From an uncultured Collinsella sp. (lineage in GTDB: Bacteria; Actinomycetota; Coriobacteriia; Coriobacteriales; Coriobacteriaceae), in the NCBI GenBank assembly GCA_902476475.1, contig CABSDO010000054.1:1-13887 (forward strand): a DNA stretch of 13,887 bases, in the 5' to 3' direction. The notes under the pieces are model-generated. The model was not told the DNA's origin, did not search any database, and worked only from the letters and a program-made list of their open reading frames with translations. Shown here in pieces: positions 1 to 7,908 of this stretch; positions within the stretch are counted from its first letter, which is position 1, and every line of letters begins with the position of its first letter. The position numbers and the translations under genes were made by a program.

Positions 1-812
1 ACGACGCCCCGTCCATCAAGCGCGCCGACATCGGCGTGGGCATGGGCATCACCGGTACCGATGTCACCAAGAACGTTGCCGACATGGTGCTTGCCGACGA
101 CAACTTCGCCACCATCATCGGTGCTTGCGAAGAGGGTCGCCGCATCTACGACAACATCCGCAAGGTCATCCAGTTCCTGCTTTCGGCCAACCTTGCCGAG
201 GTCTTCTCGGTGTTTATCGCCACGCTCATCGGCTTTACCATCTTCCAGCCGGTGCAGCTGCTGTGGGTGAACCTGGTCACCGACTGCTTCCCCGCGCTCG
301 CGCTGGGCATGGAGGATGCCGAGGGCGACATCATGAAGCGCAAGCCGCGCAACGCCAAGGACGGTGTCTTTGCCGGACATATGGGTCTGGACTGCGTGGT
401 CCAGGGCCTGATCATCACCGTGCTGGTGCTGGCGAGCTTCTTTGTGGGCGTGTACTTTGACATGGGCTACATCCACATCGCCGATATGATCGCCGGCAAT
501 GCCGACGAGGAAGGCGTGATGATGGCGTTCATCACGCTCAACATGGTCGAGATATTCCACTGCTTCAATATGCGCAGCCGTCGTGCGTCGCTGTTCACCA
601 TGAAGAAGCAGAACAAGTGGCTGTGGGCTTCTGCCGCGCTGGCACTGGTGCTGACGGTGATCGTGACCGTGCAGCCGACGCTTGCCGAGATGTTCTTTGG
701 CCCTGTGACGCTTGAGCTCAAGGGCGTTCTTGCCGCGCTGGGTCTGGCCTTCCTGATCATCCCGTTGATGGAGATCTACAAGGCGATCATGCGCGCTGTG
801 GAGAAAGAGTAA
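1..812 (+). CDS. Ca2+-type (P2) P-type ATPase, C-terminal part
   Basis: The gene enters from upstream; the first complete codon is at position 3, giving 269 visible residues to a TAA at 810-812. The visible part opens with DAPSIKRADIGVGMG, the end of the GDGxNDAP hinge motif of P-type ATPases, followed by TDVTKNVADMVLADDNF, typical of P2 (calcium or related cation) pumps. Six hydrophobic segments follow, matching M5 to M10. The presumed M5 has SANLAEVF and M6 has LLWVNLVTD; the N, E, N, T and D here match positions that bind Ca2+ in SERCA-like pumps. FITLNMVEIFHCFNMRS is the usual M8 region of bacterial members. The phosphorylation DKTGT site and M4 lie outside the window, so ion specificity cannot be settled. 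It probably exports Ca2+ (or Mn2+) across the cytoplasmic membrane using ATP. A long inverted repeat and a terminator follow. Confidence 0.93.
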   Translation, partial: DAPSIKRADIGVGMGITGTDVTKNVADMVLADDNFATIIGACEEGRRIYDNIRKVIQFLLSANLAEVFSVFIATLIGFTIFQPVQLLWVNLVTDCFPALALGMEDAEGDIMKRKPRNAKDGVFAGHMGLDCVVQGLIITVLVLASFFVGVYFDMGYIHIADMIAGNADEEGVMMAFITLNMVEIFHCFNMRSRRASLFTMKKQNKWLWASAALALVLTVIVTVQPTLAEMFFGPVTLELKGVLAALGLAFLIIPLMEIYKAIMRAVEKE

Positions 813-823
813 CGTACCTGTCC

Positions 824-911
824 GGGCCCGCCCCACGCCCTTTCTCCCTCACTGGTCCTCGCGCTTCGCGCTGCGGGATCGTTCGGGAGAAAGGGCTTCC
901 GGGGCGGGCCC
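824..911. repeat. 88-base imperfect inverted repeat (large stem-loop)
   Basis: The left arm 824-848 and right arm 885-911 are complementary through two blocks, gggcccgcccc (11 bp) and gccctttctccc (12 bp), separated by a small internal bulge. The interior continues to pair: ggtcc with ggatc, and gcgc-ttc-gcgc at the tip. No T-run follows, so it is not a classic intrinsic terminator. It lies 11 bases after the ATPase stop. It could stabilise the ATPase mRNA 3' end, help termination together with the stem at 972, or be a dispersed intergenic element. The rest of 813-1057 holds only the next terminator and the rsgA ribosome binding site. Confidence 0.75.
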
Positions 912-971
912 TGCGGTATCCTTGCTGGCTTTTCTCCCGAGCGGATGATAAAGGGCTGAGGGAAAGTGTGT

Positions 972-1008
972 GAGCCGGTCGAGCGTTTGCTCGACCGGCT
1001 CTTTTTTT
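972..1008 (+). terminator. Intrinsic terminator after the P-type ATPase
   Basis: A perfect 13-bp stem (972-984 with 989-1001, gagccggtcgagc against its complement), a 4-base loop GTTT and seven T residues at 1002-1008. This is a textbook rho-independent terminator on the + strand. It separates the ATPase transcript from rsgA, so rsgA needs its own promoter in 1009-1045. A TAAAAT at 1014-1019 is the only -10-like word seen there, without a convincing -35. Confidence 0.95.
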
Positions 1009-1057
1009 GTGGGTAAAATACCTGCTCAGTTGCGATTTTGGCTGCTGGGAGGCGTTT

Positions 1058-2242
1058 GTGGCTAAGGCTAAAGCTAAAGCGAAGAAAAAGACGACGGGGG
1101 CGCGGGCTAAGCGTGATCGTCGTCGGAAGCTCGCGACCGAGGCTCCCGTATCTGCCGAGGAGCTGCTGGCAAGCGTACCGGGGCTCGATGCGCTGCAGGA
1201 CGTTCCGGCGTTTGATGACCTGCCGGTCGATGGGGCGCAGCAGGCGGCATTTGACGACTTTTGCGCACATGCTGAGGAGCCCGAGCAGATGCGGCTGGGT
1301 GCCGTGGTGCGCTTGGATCGCGGGTTTCCGCTGGTGGCGACTGCCGACGATACCTTCCGCGCCGAGCATGCAGTGGGGTTTGCCAAGTCGCGCGGCGAGG
1401 ACGAGGTCCTGCTGCCTGCCGTGGGCGACCGTGTGGCGGTGCGCCGCGCTCCCGGGCACGATATGGGCGTGATTGAGTGCGTGCTGCCGCGCCGTACGAG
1501 CTTTGAGCGTTGGCGCGGCCGTGCCCGTGGAGAGCGCCAGGTGCTCTGCTCCAACGTGGATAGCGTGCTAATCGTGCAGGCGCTCGGTGCCGGTGAGGTG
1601 CTGCTCGACCGCGTGGCACGCTCGCTGGTGTTGGCGCTCGACTGCGATGCCGAGCCGGTGGTGGTGCTCACCAAGGCCGACCGCTGCGAGGCCAAGGAGC
1701 TCGAGCGCGACCTGGATCGCGTACATCGCTTGGTTGGCTCGGACGCGCGCGTGATCGTGACGTCTTCTGCCGAGGGCCGCGGCCTGGATGAGGTGCGCGC
1801 CTGCGTGCCGGCTGGGAGCTGTGCCATGATCCTGGGCGAGTCGGGTGCCGGGAAGTCGACGCTGCTCAACGCGCTGTTGGGCCACGACACCCTGGCTACC
1901 GGCGGTGTGCGCGAGCGCGATGACCAGGGCCGTCACACTACCGTCGCGCGTGTGATGGTGGCGCTGCCGGGCGACGCCGGCGTGATCGCCGATGCGCCGG
2001 GCCTGCGGAGCCTGCCGCTTGTGGGCCACGAACGGGGCTTGGCCCGCGCGTTTCCCGAGATCGTTGAGGCGTCGCGCGCGTGCCGGTTTGGCGATTGCAC
2101 GCACACCCATGAGCCGGGTTGTGCCGTTCGCGAGGCCGAGGACGCGGGGCAGATCGACAGTCTGCGCTTAGAGACGTTCCAAAACTTGGCGTCATCCATG
2201 CGCGTGAGTGCCCAAATGCTCGATCCCGATGTCCATCTGTAA
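1058..2242 (+). CDS. rsgA: Ribosome small-subunit assembly GTPase RsgA (YjeQ)
   Basis: RsgA is a cytoplasmic GTPase that checks late maturation of the 30S subunit and releases assembly factors such as RbfA. The order of the GTPase motifs is circularly permuted, which defines the family: G4 TKAD (residues 205-208), then G1 GESGAGKST (260-268), then a GRHTT switch and G3 DAPG (312-315). An OB-fold region precedes them (about residues 85-165), and the C-terminal zinc knuckle C-x4-C-x-H-x5-C is intact (C342, C347, H349, C355). I chose GTG 1058 because GGGAGG at 1047-1052 sits five bases upstream; the open frame extends further but only through terminator sequence. The protein has 394 residues. 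The N-terminus has an alternating AKAKAKAKKK stretch and a further basic cluster, longer than in many homologues and probably rRNA-binding. It is flanked by terminators on both sides, so it is probably monocistronic. Confidence 0.95.
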   Translation: MAKAKAKAKKKTTGARAKRDRRRKLATEAPVSAEELLASVPGLDALQDVPAFDDLPVDGAQQAAFDDFCAHAEEPEQMRLGAVVRLDRGFPLVATADDTFRAEHAVGFAKSRGEDEVLLPAVGDRVAVRRAPGHDMGVIECVLPRRTSFERWRGRARGERQVLCSNVDSVLIVQALGAGEVLLDRVARSLVLALDCDAEPVVVLTKADRCEAKELERDLDRVHRLVGSDARVIVTSSAEGRGLDEVRACVPAGSCAMILGESGAGKSTLLNALLGHDTLATGGVRERDDQGRHTTVARVMVALPGDAGVIADAPGLRSLPLVGHERGLARAFPEIVEASRACRFGDCTHTHEPGCAVREAEDAGQIDSLRLETFQNLASSMRVSAQMLDPDVHL

Positions 2243-2259
2243 TTGATTTTTCCTATGAC

Positions 2260-2293
2260 AGCCGTTTCCCAACTGTTCGGGAGACGGCTTTTT
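2260..2293 (+). terminator. Intrinsic terminator after rsgA
   Basis: Stem agccgtttccc (2260-2270) pairs with gggagacggct (2279-2289) over 11 bp with one G-U pair. The loop is 8 bases and a run of five T residues ends at 2293. It lies 17 bases after the rsgA stop and isolates rsgA from the Tad operon. Confidence 0.92.
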
Positions 2294-2323
2294 GCTGCGG
2301 AAAAGCCTCGAAACATGCAGTTT

Positions 2324-2383
2324 GCTGACGTGCTGACCAAAACCTTGCCACGAGCTTGACGGGCTGGTCAGCTTTTGGTCAGC
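2324..2383. promoter_or_regulatory. Operator-like cluster of GCTGAC(C)/GGTCAGC sites before the Tad operon
   Basis: Four copies of one heptamer lie within 60 bases: GCTGAC at 2324 and GCTGACC at 2332 (8 bases apart), then the reverse complement GGTCAGC at 2366 and 2377 (11 bases apart). The middle pair extends to a perfect 11-bp inverted repeat, gctgaccaaaa (2332-2342) against ttttggtcagc (2373-2383). Two direct copies facing two inverted copies look like binding sites for a dimeric regulator, or a large RNA hairpin if transcribed. The cluster lies in the 200-base gap between the rsgA terminator and cpaB, so control of the pilus operon is the natural inference. No regulator gene is in the window. 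Confidence 0.55.
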
Positions 2384-2385
2384 GA

Positions 2386-2471
2386 TTGGTTTGACATCGA
2401 AAACCAAGATCGCGATTGCGCCGCTTTGCACTCTGACCGCCCAGACAATGGTGGTACGGGCATTCGCCCGG
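2386..2471 (+). promoter_or_regulatory. Candidate Tad operon promoter and leader hairpins
   Basis: TTGACA at 2391-2396 matches the -35 consensus, but the best word 16 bases downstream is a weak GATTGC (2413-2418), so this call is tentative. The -35 lies in a small inverted repeat, ttggttt (2386-2392) with aaaccaa (2400-2406). Further down, cgggc-attc-gcccg (2458-2471) forms a 5-bp hairpin 10 bases before the cpaB ribosome binding site. I saw no known riboswitch consensus in this leader. Confidence 0.3.
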
Positions 2472-2493
2472 CACTGCCATGAGAGGAGCGGCC

Positions 2494-3153
2494 GTGAACA
2501 AGAGCAAGCGCATCGCCATCAGTCTGGTCGCGGGCGTGCTCGCTGCTCTGCTCTGCATGGTTTACGGCTCGTCGATCCGCTCGCAAGCCGAACAGGTCCA
2601 GGCTGAGACCTTGGCCAAGTACGGTGGCGATCGCGTCGAGGTATGCGTCGCGGCGCGCGATATCGATGTGGGCGAGACCCTCGATGAGACCAATGTCATA
2701 ACCCAGGAATGGCTGACGAGCCTGCTGCCGCGTGACGCGGCGACCGAGCTGCGCCAGGTGCGCGGTGACGTGACGACTTCGCGTATTCCCAAAAACGCCG
2801 TGATCTGCAATGTCTACACCAAGGCCGAGAGTCACAAGCTCGAGGTGCCTAAGGGCAAGGTCGCCGTTTCGGTGGCGGTCGATGCCGAGCACTCGGTCGG
2901 CGGTGCTACGGGCGTGGGCAGCTACGTGGATGTGTATGTGCAAAAAGACGGCGTAACCGATCGGTTGTGCGGCGCGTACGTGATCGATACCAGTGAAGAT
3001 TCCGGTGCCACGCGCGAGGGCAAGATCGAATGGGTGACGCTGGCGGCTGACCCCGAAGACGTCAAGGAACTGCTGGGGGCATCGGGCAAGGGAACGGTCA
3101 GCTTGACGATTCCCGCCACGGCGCGCGGCAAAAAGAGCGGAGGCGATGAGTGA
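2494..3153 (+). CDS. cpaB: Flp pilus assembly protein CpaB/RcpC (SAF domain)
   Basis: The protein has 219 residues: a basic start and one membrane segment (about 7-25), then an SAF domain (about 46-105) with the family pattern VEVCVAARDIDVGETL. A downstream region beginning GKVAVSVAVD (about 121-137) matches the RcpC/CpaB extracytoplasmic domain. CpaB/RcpC proteins are membrane-anchored parts of Tad pilus machines; in diderms they contact the secretin, and in monoderms the role is less clear. GTG 2494 was chosen over the in-frame ATG 2479 because AGAGGAG at 2482-2488 is placed correctly only for the GTG. It is the first gene of the operon, and its TGA overlaps the next ATG. Identification by SAF domain plus gene order is firm. 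Confidence 0.88.
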   Translation: MNKSKRIAISLVAGVLAALLCMVYGSSIRSQAEQVQAETLAKYGGDRVEVCVAARDIDVGETLDETNVITQEWLTSLLPRDAATELRQVRGDVTTSRIPKNAVICNVYTKAESHKLEVPKGKVAVSVAVDAEHSVGGATGVGSYVDVYVQKDGVTDRLCGAYVIDTSEDSGATREGKIEWVTLAADPEDVKELLGASGKGTVSLTIPATARGKKSGGDE

Positions 3154-4802
3154 TGAAGGCGATCTGGCTTGCGTGCTGCGCGTGCGGCGATTACGGGCTG
3201 TTGCAGCGGGAAGTCGAGGGCCGTGATACGGGTGCACAGGTGCTTCGCGTGGGTGACCTGGACGGGCTGGTTTCCATGGCGCGGGCGTTTCCGTCGCGCC
3301 GCGGGGCTGCCATCATCGCGGCGTCTCTGTTTGATACTGAAGATGTGCGCAAGACTGTTGCGCGCCTGACGGCCGAAGGCCGCGTGAGTCGCGTGGTCGT
3401 GTTGATAGAAGCGCTCGATCCGTCGGATATCGAGGGGCTGTTTCGCGCGGGGGCGACCGAGGTCATCGCTGCACACAGTATATGCGGCAACGGGCGTGCG
3501 GGCGAGGGAGCGGTTGATTCCGATCGGCGCATGACGATTGAGCCCGATGCTTTTGTTGATAGGGAACCCGGGGCGCCTCGCGCTACAAGAGGCCCGCGTG
3601 TTGATGATTATGGAAAAGCGGAAGCCGAGCATGGTCGGCGCCCCCGGAACCCCCTTGTAGACGATGACGCTGGAGGGCCGGCGCAGCATGCTGGCGACTC
3701 CCCGGCTGTAGATATGGGATACGTGCACGGCGTGAATCTGGCGGATGAACTCGACGAAGTTGAGGGCTTTGCCGGGTGCGGCGAGTTGTCGCTGATGCAG
3801 CATGAGCAGATTGTACAGAACGAGCCTGCCTCGCAGACCGAACAAGCTGCCATGCCGGCTTGGACGCAGCGTGTGGTTGCGGCGGGGGAGACGGGTGCGC
3901 TGCCACCGACGCCCGCCCCGCCGCCTCCGATGCCGCCGGCAGACGCTGCCGCTCCGCCGCATCGAGCTCCGGTCATCTGCGCTATTTCGGGTTCGGGCGG
4001 TTGCGGCAAGTCGACGATCGTTGCCGCCATGGCACACACATCGTCGCTGTTGGGCTTGCGTGCCGCCGTGCTCGACCTGGACCTGATGTTTGGAAACCTT
4101 TACGACTTGTTAGGCGTCGATGCTCCGCGCGATATGGCGGCCCTTATCGAGCCGTCGGCGGCGGGCACGCTCACCGAGCCGGATATCGTAGCCACATCGA
4201 TGCGCGTGGCGCCGGGCGTTACGCTCTGGGGTCCCGTCGCGGCGCCCGAGCAAGCCGAGCTCATGGCGCGTCCGGTGGAGCTACTGCTTGATGTTCTGCG
4301 TCGCGAATCCGATGTGGTCTTTATCGATACCTCGGTCTTTTGGGGCGACGCCGTGGCGGCTGCGGTGGCGGCGAGCGACCGTTGCCTGGTCGTTGGCGAT
4401 GCGGCGGTGTCGTCCGCGACATCGGCGTCGCGCGTCATCGAACTGGCAAGTCGAGTAGGTGTGCCGCGCACGCGCATGAGCGCCGTGTTCAACCGGTTCG
4501 GTGCGCGCGGGGCAGACGAGGACGTCGCCATGCGCTTTGAGATTGCCTGTGCGTTGAGCTCCAAGATTCGTATCGCCGATGGCGGGCAGGATCTCGCCGC
4601 GCTCATGGCGTTTGGGCGCGCTGACGAGGCGGTGGGGCAGACCAGCGCTTTTGCGACTAGCATGCGCGAGGCCACGCGCGAGATGCTCGTGGAACTGGGG
4701 TGCGCCGTCGGCCCTTGGAGCGATATGGTCGCCGACCGTGCAACGCGTACCGAACGCCCGCGTATCCGCCTTCCCTGGTCGCGCGAGGGTGATCAGCGAT
4801 GA
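3153..4802 (+). CDS. cpaE: CpaE/TadZ-like pilus localisation ATPase
   Basis: The protein has 549 residues in three parts. Residues 1-120 look like a degenerate receiver-type domain, with VVVLIEALDPSDIEGL and FRAGATEVIAA as in CpaE proteins. Residues 125-275 are a hydrophilic low-complexity linker ending in a proline-rich run. Residues 275-549 are a ParA/MinD-type ATPase with P-loop GSGGCGKST (280-288), LDLDLMFGNL (D308, D310) and Walker B VVFID (D392). Ser281 occupies the place of the signature lysine of MinD/ParA (KGGxGKS). TadZ/CpaE proteins place the Tad machine at its assembly site, often a cell pole. ATG 3153 overlaps the cpaB stop; GTG 3150 is an equally spaced alternative adding one residue. 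GGAGG at 3139-3143 serves either. Its TGA overlaps the cpaF ATG. Confidence 0.88.
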   Translation: MKAIWLACCACGDYGLLQREVEGRDTGAQVLRVGDLDGLVSMARAFPSRRGAAIIAASLFDTEDVRKTVARLTAEGRVSRVVVLIEALDPSDIEGLFRAGATEVIAAHSICGNGRAGEGAVDSDRRMTIEPDAFVDREPGAPRATRGPRVDDYGKAEAEHGRRPRNPLVDDDAGGPAQHAGDSPAVDMGYVHGVNLADELDEVEGFAGCGELSLMQHEQIVQNEPASQTEQAAMPAWTQRVVAAGETGALPPTPAPPPPMPPADAAAPPHRAPVICAISGSGGCGKSTIVAAMAHTSSLLGLRAAVLDLDLMFGNLYDLLGVDAPRDMAALIEPSAAGTLTEPDIVATSMRVAPGVTLWGPVAAPEQAELMARPVELLLDVLRRESDVVFIDTSVFWGDAVAAAVAASDRCLVVGDAAVSSATSASRVIELASRVGVPRTRMSAVFNRFGARGADEDVAMRFEIACALSSKIRIADGGQDLAALMAFGRADEAVGQTSAFATSMREATREMLVELGCAVGPWSDMVADRATRTERPRIRLPWSREGDQR

Positions 4803-6127
4803 GCCTGCAAACGAGGATTAAGGCTGCCGGCGCTGCAGCGGCGGCAGCGCCTGTAGATGCGGGGCGTCGCCGCGCGGTGAAACGACGCACCAAGCGCGCC
4901 GTGATGGACCGCATGGGTTACGACGAAGTGGCGCGTATCAGCGCCTATATCGACCCGGCACTTGCCCGCTCGGAATTGCGTCCTGCGGTGGAGGCGGCGC
5001 TCAATGTTGAGGAGTCGACCGATCTCGCGACGCCCGAGCGCGAGACCATCATCGACGAGATCTTGGATGACGTGGTGGGCTTGGGGCCGTTGCAGCCGCT
5101 CATCGAGGACGACACCGTTACCGAGATCATGATCAACGGCTGCCGCTCGGCTTTCTTTGAACGCGGCGGCGTCTTGTACCCCATCGAGCATGCGTTTGAG
5201 GATGATGAGCAGATCCGTGTGCTTATCGACCGCATTATCTCGCCACTTGGCCGCCGTATCGACGAGCGCAGCCCCATCGTCAACGCCCGCCTCAAAACGG
5301 GCTATCGCGTCAACGCGGTGATTCCGCCTGTGGCGATTGACGGACCGATTCTCACCATCCGAAAGTTCTCGGACCGTATCTGCTCGCTGGACGAGCTCGT
5401 GGGGTTGGGATCGCTGCCGCTTTGGTATGCGCAGCTGCTGTCGTGTGCGGTGTCGCTGCGACAGGACCTGGCGGTTGCGGGAGGCACGGGATCTGGTAAG
5501 ACCACCCTGCTCAACGCGTTGTCATGTGAGATTTCCACCGGCGAGCGCATCGTGACGATCGAGGACTCTGCCGAGCTCAAGTTTGCGCATCATCCGCACG
5601 TGGTGCGCTTAGAGGCGCGCGAGGCTTCAATTGAGGGCGAGGGCGCGGTGACGATCCGCGACCTGGTAACTAATGCCCTACGCATGCGCCCCGACCGCAT
5701 CGTGGTGGGCGAGGTGCGCGGTGCCGAGTGCTGCGACATGTTGCAGGCCATGAACACGGGCCACGACGGGTCGCTCACCACACTTCATGCGGGTTCAGAA
5801 CAGGAGACCGTGGTGCGTCTGACGTTGCTTGCACGTTATGGCATCGATCTGCCGAGCGAGCTCATCGAGGAGCAGATTGCCATGGCGCTCGACGGCATCG
5901 TGATGTCCGAGCGCCACGCCGATGGCAGGCGTTTCGTCTCCTCGTATTCGGGGGTGCGACGCGCCGCATCGGGTGGCGTAGAGCTCGAGCGCTATGTGAC
6001 GTTCGATGCCGCCGAGCGCACCTGGACGCTTGACCGCGAGCCGCCGTTTATCGCAGAAGGCCTGCGGTCGGGGACGCTCACACAAGAGGAGGTGGACGAA
6101 TGGAGATCACTGTGCCCCTCGTCGTAG
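4799..6127 (+). CDS. cpaF: Tad pilus assembly ATPase CpaF/TadA
   Basis: This is a 442-residue secretion ATPase of the VirB11/PulE superfamily, the hexameric motor that drives Flp pilus extension at the inner face of the membrane. The sequence shows Walker [10 protein letters not shown] (228-236), an Asp box TIEDSAEL, Walker B with RIVVGEVRG (E305) and the His box [13 protein letters not shown] (from H322). The N-terminal domain carries [19 protein letters not shown], the CpaF-type signature, after a basic alanine-rich tail. Length and motifs are normal and nothing looks damaged. ATG 4799 lies inside the cpaE stop (ATGA). The last 28 bases overlap tadB, which suggests translational coupling and fixed stoichiometry. 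Confidence 0.96.
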   Translation: MSLQTRIKAAGAAAAAAPVDAGRRRAVKRRTKRAVMDRMGYDEVARISAYIDPALARSELRPAVEAALNVEESTDLATPERETIIDEILDDVVGLGPLQPLIEDDTVTEIMINGCRSAFFERGGVLYPIEHAFEDDEQIRVLIDRIISPLGRRIDERSPIVNARLKTGYRVNAVIPPVAIDGPILTIRKFSDRICSLDELVGLGSLPLWYAQLLSCAVSLRQDLAVAGGTGSGKTTLLNALSCEISTGERIVTIEDSAELKFAHHPHVVRLEAREASIEGEGAVTIRDLVTNALRMRPDRIVVGEVRGAECCDMLQAMNTGHDGSLTTLHAGSEQETVVRLTLLARYGIDLPSELIEEQIAMALDGIVMSERHADGRRFVSSYSGVRRAASGGVELERYVTFDAAERTWTLDREPPFIAEGLRSGTLTQEEVDEWRSLCPSS

Positions 6128-7026
6128 GGGGCTTGGCAGGGCTTTCTGTCGCGACGGCGTGCGGAGTGGAACCTCGTGTGCCGCAGGTACCGCCGGCGGA
6201 GCTGGCACGTCAGGCGCTCGAGACGGTGGCAGAGAAGCTGCCGCGTGAGCTGGTGGAAAACGATCTGCTGAAAAAGATCGCCCGTTCGTGGGCATCGCTG
6301 GCTCCGGCGCATCGCCTTGGCCTCGTGATCGAAGATGCTTCGGGACGTTTGGCGTTTCTGCTGCTATCGAGCGGTGTCTGCTGCGTTTTACTAACGATGG
6401 TGTCGTTATCGCCCCTCGGATTTGCCTCGGGACTTGTTGCTCCGTTTGCCGTTGGTGCCGCTTGGGATGGCTTTGAGAGCCGGCGCGAGCAACACGATGC
6501 AGAAGAGGCAATGCCCGAGGCGTTTACCGCACTTTCCATGTCGCTTGCCTCGGGACATTCGCTGGCCCAGGGCATGCGCTTTGTGGGCGCTCATGCGCAA
6601 GAGCCAGTGCATACCGAGTTTTTGCGGGTGGCGGCGGCGATCGATTGCGGCATCTCGGCGACCGACGCGCTCGATGACTTGCTCGTGCGTATCGACGCCC
6701 CCGGTCTTTCGCTTGTGACCTTGGCGCTTAAGGTGTCTCAGCGCACCGGCGCTCCGCTTGCCGACTTACTGTCCGAGGCGTCGAGCATGGTGGGGGAGCG
6801 CATCGAGCTCAAGCGCCGCCTGGATGTTAAGACGTCGCAGGCTCGCATGTCTGCGCATATGGTCGCGGCGATGCCGGCGGGCATGTGCGCGGTGTTGGCG
6901 CTGCTTTCGGCAGATTTTCGTCGCGGTCTTGCGACGCCCGCCGGCGCGGGCGCTGTGGTGTTGGGTCTTGCCCTCAACGCCGTTGCCCTGGTGGTTATCC
7001 GGCGCATTATGCGGGTGGAGCTATGA
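6100..7026 (+). CDS. tadB: Tad platform membrane protein TadB (type II secretion F domain)
   Basis: The protein has 308 residues. Hydrophobic segments lie at about 4-22, 84-102, 105-122, 253-270 and 283-300. The cytoplasmic T2SSF domain occupies about 135-250, with EAMPEAFTALSMSLASGHS, the usual start of this domain in TadB. TadB and TadC form the membrane platform that couples the CpaF motor to pilin. The start is set by a strong GAGGAGG (6086-6092) seven bases before ATG 6100, inside the end of cpaF. An N-terminal part of about 60 residues between the first two membrane segments is predicted soluble. The stop overlaps the tadC start as ATGA. Confidence 0.9.
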   Translation: MEITVPLVVGGLAGLSVATACGVEPRVPQVPPAELARQALETVAEKLPRELVENDLLKKIARSWASLAPAHRLGLVIEDASGRLAFLLLSSGVCCVLLTMVSLSPLGFASGLVAPFAVGAAWDGFESRREQHDAEEAMPEAFTALSMSLASGHSLAQGMRFVGAHAQEPVHTEFLRVAAAIDCGISATDALDDLLVRIDAPGLSLVTLALKVSQRTGAPLADLLSEASSMVGERIELKRRLDVKTSQARMSAHMVAAMPAGMCAVLALLSADFRRGLATPAGAGAVVLGLALNAVALVVIRRIMRVEL

Positions 7027-7664
7027 GCGCCCCGGTTGCAGTTGCGGCTTGCCTGTGCGCCCTGAGTGTATTTGTCGCGACGGGTTTGGATCGGGCGGAT
7101 GCACGCAAGATCGCAGGGGCCTGCAAGCGCGAGGCGGTGCTGGTCGCTGCCGCGGGTCGCTCGGTGGTCGATGCTCTGACCGCGCGAGTGAAGGGCGCGG
7201 TTGGAGCGGGCGGCCCGGCGCGAGTGTCGCTCGGCGAAGTGTCCGAGATGATCGATGTTGTGCGCTTGGGTCTTTCGGCCGGTCTTTCGTTTGATGCGGC
7301 GCTTGAGATTTTCTGCGCCAACCGCCGGTCAGTGCTGGCTCTTCGCCTTGAGCGCGCCTGCATGGCGTGGCAGGTGGGCGTGGGCACGCGTGAGGACGAG
7401 TTGTTGGCCGCCGCGCGCGACCTGGACGTGCGAGCGCTCGAGACCTTTGCCATCACGGTGGGGCAGGCGCTCGCCCTGGGTGCCCCACTTGCCGAGACGC
7501 TGGCCGCTCAAAGTCGCGAGATCCGTGCGGCTCATCGCGCCGCGGTCGAGCGCGAGATCGAGCGTGCACCCGTCAAGCTGCTGATTCCCACCGGCACGCT
7601 CATCTTGCCGGCGTTGCTTCTGTCCATATTGGGCCCGCTGCTGGGAGCAGGCGGGATGATGTAG
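7023..7664 (+). CDS. tadC: Tad platform membrane protein TadC (type II secretion F domain)
   Basis: The protein has 213 residues, short for TadC. A membrane segment lies at about 4-21, a T2SSF domain at about 70-185, and a C-terminal hydrophobic helix at about 184-207. RAPVKLLIPTGTLILPALLL near the end is the hallmark closing segment of TadC proteins. The usual second N-terminal membrane helix is missing or very weak, so the N-terminal half is reduced. ATG 7023 overlaps the tadB stop. The open frame runs further upstream inside tadB, but the gene order and ATGA overlap favour 7023. It works with TadB as the membrane platform. Confidence 0.87.
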   Translation: MSAPVAVAACLCALSVFVATGLDRADARKIAGACKREAVLVAAAGRSVVDALTARVKGAVGAGGPARVSLGEVSEMIDVVRLGLSAGLSFDAALEIFCANRRSVLALRLERACMAWQVGVGTREDELLAAARDLDVRALETFAITVGQALALGAPLAETLAAQSREIRAAHRAAVEREIERAPVKLLIPTGTLILPALLLSILGPLLGAGGMM

Positions 7665-7674
7665 GGAGGAATAC

Positions 7675-7908
7675 ATGAACACGATGACTGACGCTGCTGG
7701 CAAGGTCCAGGGCTGGGCGTTTTGCCGGGCGGCACATGTTCGTCAGCGCGCCAAGGAACTATTGCAGGAGGAGAGTGCACAGGGTACCACCGAGTATGCC
7801 ATCTTGGTCGGCGTGCTCGTGGTGATCGCGATTATCGCCATCGTCGCATTTAAGGGCAAGGTCCAAGATCTATGGAACGCTATCAGCGAGGGCATCAACA
7901 GCCTGTAG
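7675..7908 (+). CDS. flp: Flp-type pilin, main pilus subunit
   Basis: The preprotein has 77 residues. A long charged leader (1-35) precedes a hydrophobic helix (about 42-58) and a short tail, as in Flp pilins. The processing region is ESAQGTTEYAIL; counting the conserved Glu as +5 places cleavage between A35 and Q36, giving a mature pilin of 42 residues with E40-Y41 in the EY position. Alanine at -1 instead of glycine is unusual but is repeated in the other pilin-like genes here. The 35-residue leader is longer than is common for Flp. GGGAGGA lies just before ATG 7675. Ten bases separate it from tadC, the widest gap between genes within this operon, as expected for a highly translated subunit. 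Confidence 0.92.
   Translation: MNTMTDAAGKVQGWAFCRAAHVRQRAKELLQEESAQGTTEYAILVGVLVVIAIIAIVAFKGKVQDLWNAISEGINSL

Noticed and set aside
1007..1057. Upstream in-frame start of rsgA in the terminator T-run
   Set aside because: It would begin within the T-tract of the preceding terminator and has no ribosome binding site; GTG 1058 does.
787..1890. A 367-codon minus-strand frame opposite rsgA
   Set aside because: It is low complexity (Ser/Arg/Ala-rich), crosses a terminator and shadows a clear rsgA on the other strand.
2479..2493. ATG 2479 as the cpaB start
   Set aside because: The AGAGGAG ribosome binding site lies after this ATG and is correctly placed only for GTG 2494.
2294..2493. Riboswitch (for example cyclic-di-GMP) before the Tad operon
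   Set aside because: I could not find the conserved core bases of known classes; the inverted heptamers fit protein operators better.
2922..4037. A 371-codon minus-strand frame opposite cpaB/cpaE
   Set aside because: Long antisense frames are expected in GC-rich genes; the plus strand holds the recognisable domains. The stretch opposite the CpaE linker reads plausibly protein-like but matches nothing I know.
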